Source of the DNA: Ramicandelaber brevisporus
Lineage: Eukaryota; Kickxellomycota; Ramicandelaberales; Ramicandelaberaceae
Length of the DNA stretch: 45,367 nt
Assembly: GCA_025201865.1 (NCBI GenBank)
Contig: MU602685.1
Coordinates: 1 to 45,367 of the forward strand
Reading direction: 5' to 3'
A model generated the notes under the pieces. The model was not told where the DNA came from, made no database searches, and worked only from the letters and a program-made list of their open reading frames with translations. How positions within the stretch are numbered: position 1 is the first letter of the stretch; each line of letters starts with the position of its first letter. Position numbers and translations under genes: made by a program. Below are positions 38,891 to 45,367 of this stretch, piece by piece.

Positions 38891-40893
38891 CTATTGTGGC
38901 TGTGCAGGCAGAATGGGAATTTGTCAACAATGAAGAGCTCCGTAGCGGGCGTAAGCGCAGGAGGGGTACGACAGAAAAAGTAAAGAGCGAGGACTACTGT
39001 ATGGGAGAAGGGGGGTAGATTGAAGAGTGAGCGGGTGAACGGGCGAGTGAGTGAATGGGTGGGTGGGTGAGTGGGTGGGTGAGTGGGGGAGGGGTACAAG
39101 ACAGACAAAGCAGCCGCTCTCGCCGCCAATGTTGCGCGCCTCGTTTGGAATTTTGCAGACAAAATTCGAGAGCGCCACTGACGTTTGTGCGCACTGCAAC
39201 ACAGAAATTTGTGGAAAGGACAGTGTATTGCAGAAGCACAGGCAGGCAAGGAACCAAAAAAGACAGCGCGGCGAGTACTTGGTATTGCAGCTGCTGCTGG
39301 TGGCTTGTCGTGGCTGGAATGAAGTGGAATGGAGTGTAGCGGGAAGGAATGGGCAAACTATAAACAGTGCCAGAAAGAAACACAGTGTGTGAGTGTGTAT
39401 GGCAGGTGTTTGGGTTGAAGAGTACAGATACACACACAAAGGTCGAGAACGCCGCTGAGAACGAGTGAAAGAGAGAGAAAGACAGAGAAAGAGAGAGGCA
39501 GAGGCAGATACGGAAAGTGCTCGTCTGCTGCTGTTGCTATTGCTGCTGTTATGGCTGTTGTTATGGTTGTTGTTATGGTTGCAGTTGCAGTTGTTGTTGT
39601 TGTTGTTGTTGGGCACAAAAATATTGATAAAAGGGAAGGGGGCGAAAAAGGCAAGAGAAGAAAGAGCTTCGCCACCGCCCTTGTCACGATGAAGAAGGTT
39701 GTTTGTATATTGTTGTGTGGCAGGGAAATAAACAAAACCAACAATCGAGAAAAAGGCTGGTTGTGCGTGTCTACTCTATCTGGACAGACTTGCTATTGAG
39801 TACACAGCTTGTTGGTGGCTACAAAAAGTTGCTTACTTGCTTATTTGGCTTGCTGGGGAGAGGGGGCAGAGGCGAAACTGAAGCAGCAAGGAAAGAAAAA
39901 AAGGCGCGGCGTTTTTTTTTCTGTTGTAACGCAAATATGAAATCACAAGGGACACCAGAGAGAAGAAGTCAAAAGACGGAGCTTGTGATGTGGAGAGGAC
40001 AGTTGCTGGTCGAAAGCGGCAAACCGTCAAGAGCGTGTGTGTATGTGTGTGTCGCTGTCGCTGCTGTTCCTGCTGCAAATGAACGCCTCGCGCGGGGTAT
40101 GTTGGCCGAGCGGAGTACGGACGGTTGGTTGGCTGAATCTGTGATCAACAAATCAAAAGCTATTGTTCCTGAGGCACTGGCTGAAGCAAATCAGACAGCA
40201 GCAAACAAAGGGCCAAACAAAAGGAAGAAAGAAAGAAAGAAAGAAAGAAAAATAACAAGAACCAAAAGAGCGCCTGCGAAGTAAACAAAAGCAAAAACAA
40301 AAAAGCAGCATCAAGAGATGTGATGGAGGCGTTGTGGGTCACTCTGCTCGTGTGGCACTTTATCAAGAAAAGAGGAGGCTGGCTGCCTCGAAATTGGCTT
40401 TCAGGAGATCAAAAAAGAAATCGAACCAATGAGAGGATTGAATGCACAGCGCCACTCGAGATGATTTGCAAAATAAAGAGACATTCTTGTCCTGCACATC
40501 TGCAGCTAGAAGCCAGACCTTCCACAGAACGGTATCATCGATATTGGACAAGAACTGTAGATTGTGCCAAATGACATCCACAATGTCTATGACTGCATCC
40601 TGCATGCCTGCATTTCAATCTCATTGCAACACTGTGTCTAGCCGAAGCTGTCTCTTTCTAGGTGTGCATCCAGCCATTCTACACTTGATTGGCAGTTTGT
40701 GAAGACTGAAAGCAATCAAGACACATGGAATCGATCTCTATCAATCCAACTGTCCATATCCACTCAAGGAATGTCTACGTTATATGTTTAATAAAGCATG
40801 GTTCGTGTTTATGAGAAGGCTACACTTTGCATATTCAAATCAGTCTGCATTTACAGATTGCAATTTATACATCAAGGCGAGCGAGGTTCATGT
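38891..40893. other. 2 kb gene-less region upstream of the zinc-finger gene
   Basis: Holds the leader and promoter of the zinc-finger gene and the 3' flank of the CYSTM gene. It contains a G-run tandem (39057-39094), GAGA-rich sequence (39465-39505), GTT/TTG triplet runs (39530-39610), a T run (39912-39921) and an AAAG run (40230-40250). Open frames here start at non-ATG codons or are repeat-driven; none carries a motif. CTATAAA on plus at 39356 has no convincing gene behind it. Confidence 0.45.
39057..39094 (+). repeat. G-quadruplex-capable GGGT/GAGT tandem
   Basis: Eight closely spaced runs of three to five G separated by T or TGAGT. It lies about 170 nt upstream of the zinc-finger ATG, G-rich on the template strand for that gene. 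Confidence 0.7.
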
Positions 40894-41205
40894 TCAGCAG
40901 AGGCCACAGCAATCGCAGCAGCACCAGTCGCACGTGAGTGCTGCTATACAGCCTGCACAGAACTCGCCGACTCCGCCTCCCCGCAGTTCGCGTTCCTCAG
41001 CAGCCTCTGACTGCGGAGCATCCGCGAGTGCAGTGTTGCTGCTGCTCGCACTGGATTGCTGCACATTTCCAGTGGAGATGCCTCCGCCGGGCCGTGATGG
41101 AGGGTAGTATACTTGGTACGATGGCGGCACAGGCGGCTGCGTGGACACGAGGTGGTCAGGCATGCTGATGGTTGTCCGTGGCGAATGGTCGTTGGCGTGA
41201 TTCAT
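40894..41205 (-). CDS. CYSTM-type cysteine-rich transmembrane microprotein
   Basis: 103 residues: a Pro/Tyr/Ser-rich soluble N-part (PPVPPSYQVYYPPSRPGG) and an extreme C-terminal Cys-rich hydrophobic module (FCAGCIAALTCDWCCCDCC, then GLC and stop). This is the CYSTM build, small tail-anchored proteins implicated in stress tolerance in fungi and plants. Nine Cys occur in the last 23 residues. Chosen over a similar-sized plus-strand frame because the domain pattern and a TATA box (TATAAA on minus at 41301-41306, about 95 nt before the ATG) support it. Biochemical function is not known. Confidence 0.75.
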   Translation of the reverse strand: MNHANDHSPRTTISMPDHLVSTQPPVPPSYQVYYPPSRPGGGISTGNVQQSSASSSNTALADAPQSEAAEERELRGGGVGEFCAGCIAALTCDWCCCDCCGLC

Positions 41206-41300
41206 TCTGCGTTCTTAAGAGTTCTTTGTTTGTGAAATCGGAGTGATGTTCTCGGCTGCACAAGTTGCGAGACATGTAGCTGGAATCGGCATTCGTGCGA

Positions 41301-41306
41301 TTTATA
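41301..41306 (-). promoter_or_regulatory. TATA box of the CYSTM gene
   Basis: TATAAA on minus, about 95 nt upstream of ATG 41205. The rest of 41307-41661 shows no gene; it includes the 3' flank of cysteinyl-tRNA synthetase. Confidence 0.55.
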
Positions 41307-41661
41307 CAAGTGCGAGCTGGTGGTAACCGTGGCGTCATTTCCAGTGCCAAGAATCGCCTCCTAATGATCGCCCTGTTTCAAATGCACTGGGAGAGAAACA
41401 GTCCAAGCGGCAACGTCAGTCTGACACATACAGCTATTCCAGCATGTCTTTTTTTGATAGCCTGTGTCAACAGTGAATACGACAGTGTCAACAACCAATT
41501 ACCAGTTGTCTCGGAATGAAAACGGAGCTTGCTATGGTATGTCTGACTTGGCTATCTCAATTAGTGGCACGTTTGGAAGAGACCTGATAAACATATAAAC
41601 ATAATCCCACATCACTAGCTCTCTACGTACGAATATGATTAATTTAAAGTGAGTATTTCTT

Positions 41662-44406
41662 TTAGGCAGATTTAATAGACTCGAGGTACTTGTCATGCAG
41701 CTTCTTTTGGGCATCTTGAGCCTTTTGCAACTTCTTACGTTGGCCCTTCGACAACTCGGCACCAGCAGCATCATGGGTTGGCAAACCATTTTCATCATAC
41801 TGCGAGAACTGACCCTCGTACTCAGCCGAGCCACCCTCGCTCACTGGCTTGAACAGGACATTTGGCGCAGTCTTGCCCTTGGCGAGCTCCTCGAGTCTCT
41901 TGCGCTCACGCTCGGCGGCGGCAGCAGCCTTGCGAGCAGCGGCTTCCTGTTCTTGCTGACGCTTCAGCTCACGCTGGGCTTGAATTTCGGCATAAGCAAC
42001 GCGCTTGGCCAAAGCATCGCCGTCTTCACTATCGTCGAGCTGAATGTTGAGCTTGGGCAACATTTCGTCGCGAACCAAGTCAGACAGTGCGAGCAGCTCG
42101 CGGTTCAGTGTCTTGACAGCAGCATCGGCGGCAGATGGATCGCTGTTGGACAACTCAGCCTTGGCAATCGCATCGCTAACCTTGTCGCGGAACTCGTTCA
42201 GTGTCTGGAAGAATGGCTCACGCACATCGGCGGTTTTGCTCGTAATAGACAGCGCTTGGACATCGAGGGCTAACGGGGACGAGGTGCTGAGAAGAGTGCG
42301 CAGCTCCTTGGCCTTGTCCTGAACGCTGCTTGGTTTGCGAGCCTCGCTGCGCACAATATTGCGGAGCTGAGAGATTGTGTATACGACTGGCAGAACTGAC
42401 TGCAGCTCGTCCTTGGTCAAGTCGTCGCCAGTGGACTCCTCGAGACCAAACACGCTGGTAATTTTGCGGACATATGCCAAAACGTCGCCCAGAAGAGCAG
42501 TGTCAACATGCTTCTTCTTGGCAGCAGCAATGTACACATTGGCAGCGGCAATCAAATCAATCAGCTTGTAGAACGCATCGCGAGTGTTGAAGTTGTCAAC
42601 AAGGAACTCGTGAACCTGCTGCTGAGCAGCATCGAGCTTCTCACGCAGTGCCTTGCCAGCCTCCTCGACACTAGCATCAGCAGAAGTAGATGCAGCTGCC
42701 TCATCGGCAGACTTGCCGTAAGCGTGCCAGTTCAGAACGGCATCAGCATTGGCAATAAAGTTGAACAGCGTGGCATCAGCCGCCACAGCCTCAGTCATGC
42801 TGCTGTGGCTGAAGTCCATGCCCGCATGCCAGTGGTGCATCAGCACATTGATGCGCATCTGGCGACCAGAGTACTGCTGGAGTGCCTCTGGAATGGTCAT
42901 AAAGTTTTTGAGCGACTTGGACATCTTCAGACCCTCAATGTGCAGATGGCCCATGTGCAAAAAGTAGTTGACCCACTGTGTGCAGCCGTGGTACGCCTCC
43001 GATTGAGCTAGTTCGTTGTCATGGTGCGGGAACTTGAGGTCAACGCCGCCAGAGTGGATATCGATCTGAGAGCCAATCACGTCGCTGGCCATCACCGAGC
43101 ACTCAATATGCCAGCCTGGACGACCTGGACCCCATGTAGATGGCCAAGATGGCTCGGATGGCTTCGAGGCCTTCCAGAGGGCGAAATCGCCTGGATCCTT
43201 GCGGCCGAGCAGCTGTAAACCAAGCTCACCCTCACCCTCCTCGTCAACAGCGCCGGCAGGCAGATTGCGGCGGGATGGAGCCAGCTTCATGTAGTAGTGG
43301 CCATTGTGGCCATCGAATGCATTCTTGTCAAAGTAAACGGAGCCGGACGCCTCATACGCGTATCCGTTGGAGATGAGCTTCTCAATGTACTCGACAATCT
43401 GCGGAATGTACTCGGTAACACGGGTTATGATGGTTGGCGGCTTGACACCAAGAGCAGCCATATCGCGGAAGAAGTCCTTCTCGTAGCGGGCGGTAAATTT
43501 ACGAGACACCTCCTGGTCAGTGACAGTGTGGCCGAGCTGCTCATCCAAATATACCATCAAAACAGACTTGGCAGCCTCCACAATCGTCGCAGCTGGAGTT
43601 GAGCTGGCAGTCTGCAGTGCAGCAAAGGTTGCATTGCCAGCATCGAGCTTGAGCTTGTCCTTTGGATTCGCCTTCTCGCTCTGCAGCCCAACGCGCAGCT
43701 TCTCTGCAACCACTGGCCAATCTGCCACCTGCTTCGCCTCTTCATGGCCAAGCTGCTTCATAAATGCCACCAGTGCCTGCTCAACAGTCTTTGTTGTCTC
43801 ATCCTTCGCAATCTCGGATGCATTTGCTGCTTTTGTCGCAAACTGCTCGTACAAGTGCTCACGCCGGGATGTCTGAATAATCTTGTCATCAACATCCGTA
43901 ATGTTCATGACGTAGTTGACATCGTATCCAAAGTACTCGCTAACAATGCGACGAATAATGTCGTTCGACACGTAGTTGCGAGCGTGGCCAATGTGGCTAT
44001 CAGCGTACACTGTAGGACCGCAGATATACCAGCTGACCTTGCCTTCTTCAATCGGCACAAAGTCGACCTTGGACTGAGTAAGCGAGTTGAGCACTTTGAA
44101 CGGCGTTGATGCTGGCCGCTGCTCCTTCGAAGAAGCAGACGTGGCAGATGGCTTGCTGACGGGCTTGACCCACGCCATACCGGCGGGCAGATCAAGAACA
44201 GCTGGCGAGGGAGATGGTGAGTTGGACATTATCGTTCGATATTGAAACGTGTACGACTTTGCTGGTAGCTGCTGGTGCTTGTGCTGGAGCTGGTGCTGCT
44301 GGAGCTGATGAAGAAGTGAGAAGTGTGAGAAACGTGACGACGAGGCTGTAGTGAGGCAGATCAAGGAACGCGGCAGACTTTTATTGTATTGCGCAAGACG
44401 AAGCAT
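41662..44406 (-). CDS. CRS1: Cysteinyl-tRNA synthetase, with probable mitochondrial/cytosolic alternative starts
   Basis: 914 residues from ATG 44406. Activates cysteine and loads it on tRNA-Cys. Class I hallmarks: [19 protein letters not shown] (zinc Cys plus the HIGH box), the TDVDDKII segment, [33 protein letters not shown] (zinc-site His), and KMSKS in [16 protein letters not shown] near 494. A eukaryote-type insert lies between HIGH and the second half, and the C-terminal Lys/Glu/Ala coiled-coil ([17 protein letters not shown]) is typical. Residues 1-59 have Arg/Lys and Ser/His but no Asp or Glu, like a mitochondrial presequence; Met60 (ATG 44229, MSNSPSPSP) would start a cytosolic form. 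An AATAAAA TATA-like element at 44378-44385 sits between the two ATGs, so two transcripts are possible. Confidence 0.95.
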   Translation of the reverse strand: MLRLAQYNKSLPRSLICLTTASSSRFSHFSLLHQLQQHQLQHKHQQLPAKSYTFQYRTIMSNSPSPSPAVLDLPAGMAWVKPVSKPSATSASSKEQRPASTPFKVLNSLTQSKVDFVPIEEGKVSWYICGPTVYADSHIGHARNYVSNDIIRRIVSEYFGYDVNYVMNITDVDDKIIQTSRREHLYEQFATKAANASEIAKDETTKTVEQALVAFMKQLGHEEAKQVADWPVVAEKLRVGLQSEKANPKDKLKLDAGNATFAALQTASSTPAATIVEAAKSVLMVYLDEQLGHTVTDQEVSRKFTARYEKDFFRDMAALGVKPPTIITRVTEYIPQIVEYIEKLISNGYAYEASGSVYFDKNAFDGHNGHYYMKLAPSRRNLPAGAVDEEGEGELGLQLLGRKDPGDFALWKASKPSEPSWPSTWGPGRPGWHIECSVMASDVIGSQIDIHSGGVDLKFPHHDNELAQSEAYHGCTQWVNYFLHMGHLHIEGLKMSKSLKNFMTIPEALQQYSGRQMRINVLMHHWHAGMDFSHSSMTEAVAADATLFNFIANADAVLNWHAYGKSADEAAASTSADASVEEAGKALREKLDAAQQQVHEFLVDNFNTRDAFYKLIDLIAAANVYIAAAKKKHVDTALLGDVLAYVRKITSVFGLEESTGDDLTKDELQSVLPVVYTISQLRNIVRSEARKPSSVQDKAKELRTLLSTSSPLALDVQALSITSKTADVREPFFQTLNEFRDKVSDAIAKAELSNSDPSAADAAVKTLNRELLALSDLVRDEMLPKLNIQLDDSEDGDALAKRVAYAEIQAQRELKRQQEQEAAARKAAAAAERERKRLEELAKGKTAPNVLFKPVSEGGSAEYEGQFSQYDENGLPTHDAAGAELSKGQRKKLQKAQDAQKKLHDKYLESIKSA

Positions 44407-45165
44407 GTAAAATAATATTTCGACTGTGAGGCAGACACAAGAATGCGAGTTGACTCACATTAGCCAGTGAGAGGTAGCACAGATGGCTGCGGCCACCATC
44501 ATCGCTGTCATCATCATCTCCACCATCGCTCCGTCTAATGATGACACTGCCGCAGCAGTGCTGTAGTCACCTAATTACCCACCACAGTAATTAATTGAAG
44601 AAAGATGCACTATTGCTAGGCAACACGGAGGTGTGGATAGCGCTGTTTGATCTGGTTGATGTGAGTGGCTGCACTCCAGATGGCGTCTTTCCTGCTGTTG
44701 GTACAACTCGCTGTGTGCGCTACAGCATCAACTGTTACATTGTATGAGTCAAAGTGCAGCCTGCGCAAACTTGGTCAATCACGCACAATGAACACAATTG
44801 TATCCACCGTTATGTCGCAGTCAATTAGTCACAGAGAACCGACGAACCGAGCTGCTGTCATTGTCGTTGCCACTGCTGTTAGTGCGATGGTCGCCACACT
44901 TGCCAACTCTCACTTCCACCTGCATCCACCACAGTGCCGGAAACCTGTACTTGCGGCAGCACAGTCATCAGATGCTCAGTTGGTGGAGGATATCGGCAGC
45001 TGATACATTAACTTACAGCCGAAGACCTCCGTCGGCAAGTGGCATCAGCTCTAGGAGATTCTGTGATACCAGCAACAGCTGCTCATCACCTGGTCACTGT
45101 CTGAAGACAAATGCACCATTCTCTTAAACTAATCATTATTCTTTAACCATGTTAATAGTTCTAGT
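44407..45165. other. Promoter-side spacer of cysteinyl-tRNA synthetase
   Basis: No supported gene. It includes ATC/CAT-rich triplets (44495-44530). A plus-strand frame from 44665 begins with GTG and an internal ATG with a signal-like hydrophobic start, but has no TATA, family motif or repeat-independent support. Confidence 0.4.
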
Positions 45166-45367
45166 TTACAGTTCAAAGATAAGAGGTGCTGTTGTGCCTG
45201 GTGGTTTAACTACTAATGTCAGTTTTCCTTCTTCACCACATATAAGCTTATCAATGCCTCCAACGGGATAAACACGATTGATATTGCACACTGTTTCTTG
45301 GAAGATATTCTTTGCTACACTTGTTGAGAGTTTTTCTGATGCTTTACATAATTTATGAGCATATTCA
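45166..45367 (-). CDS. C-terminal end of an unrecognised protein, cut by window edge
   Basis: A minus-strand frame runs from the window edge to TAA at 45166-45168 (66 codons). It contains a helical, charged part (HKLCKASEKLSTSVAKNIF) followed by a strand-like end (VNRVYP-like INRVYPVGGIDKLICGEEGK, then APLIFEL). I do not recognise the family. Codons are AT-rich (AAA, ACA, TTA, AAT), unlike the GC-rich neighbours, which suggests a lowly expressed or differently biased gene. Chance is possible, but the balanced composition and lack of repeats favour a real coding end. Confidence 0.55.
   Translation of the reverse strand, partial: EYAHKLCKASEKLSTSVAKNIFQETVCNINRVYPVGGIDKLICGEEGKLTLVVKPPGTTAPLIFEL

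Noticed and set aside
39703-40284. 193-residue plus-strand open frame
   Set aside because: Starts at TTG, is driven by AAAG and GTGT repeats, and has no domain; considered spacer.
40784-41107. 107-residue plus-strand frame opposite the CYSTM gene
   Set aside because: No motif; the minus strand carries a recognised Cys module and a TATA box.
44665-45003. 112-residue plus-strand frame with a hydrophobic, signal-like start
   Set aside because: GTG start, no TATA or conserved motif, low complexity afterwards; cannot be separated from chance.
1-45367. tRNA, rRNA, CRISPR array, transposon or viral remnants
   Set aside because: Scanned by eye for the T-loop GTTCRA context, spaced direct repeats, transposase or capsid motifs and terminal inverted repeats; none found. 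A covariance-model and repeat search would be needed to exclude small ones.

Overview
The window looks like nuclear DNA of a fungus, probably an early-diverging lineage; the genus cannot be fixed from sequence alone. The clearest indication is a 1064-residue tandem 6-phosphofructokinase with an N-terminal glyoxalase-like (VOC) domain, a fungal layout. Genes are mostly long single exons rich in CAG/CAA, Ser, Pro and Asp runs. Several have a TATA box and a short leader. The only intron I can place with confidence is in enolase (GTATGT...CAG). I saw no tRNA, rRNA, CRISPR array, insertion sequence or viral gene.

Layout. 1-7.7 kb, all minus strand: enolase (3' end cut by the window edge), a Cys/Met-metabolism PLP enzyme, phosphofructokinase and a small unrecognised gene. 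7.9-16.1 kb: two related F-box/LRR-like genes (plus) flank a Na,K-ATPase-like P-type ATPase gene (minus). A 10-N assembly gap here has the same ~0.6 kb on both sides. 17.4-25.8 kb, plus: an HSF-type DNA-binding protein, a class I O-methyltransferase and a very long LAM-type sterol-transfer protein (GRAM, VASt, one membrane segment). 26.0-33.4 kb: a divergent pair, a single-HKD phospholipase-D-like protein (minus) and a WDR7/rabconnectin-3-beta-like WD40 protein (plus). 33.6-45.4 kb, all minus: a 78-residue secreted cationic peptide precursor, a large C2H2/AT-hook transcription factor, a CYSTM-type microprotein, cysteinyl-tRNA synthetase with a putative mitochondrial leader, and the 3' end of an unrecognised gene.

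Most of this is housekeeping: glycolysis, sulphur amino acids, tRNA charging, lipid transfer and V-ATPase regulation. There is no operon-like system. Two loci stand out. The P-type ATPase has Glu in place of the phosphorylated Asp and Cys at two ion-binding acidic positions, yet the rest of its machinery is kept, so it may be a pseudo-pump. The small secreted peptide has a signal peptide, then exactly four X-Ala/X-Pro dipeptides, then a +8 segment without acidic residues. That is the architecture of dipeptidyl-peptidase-matured membrane-active peptides and is unexpected in a fungus-like genome.
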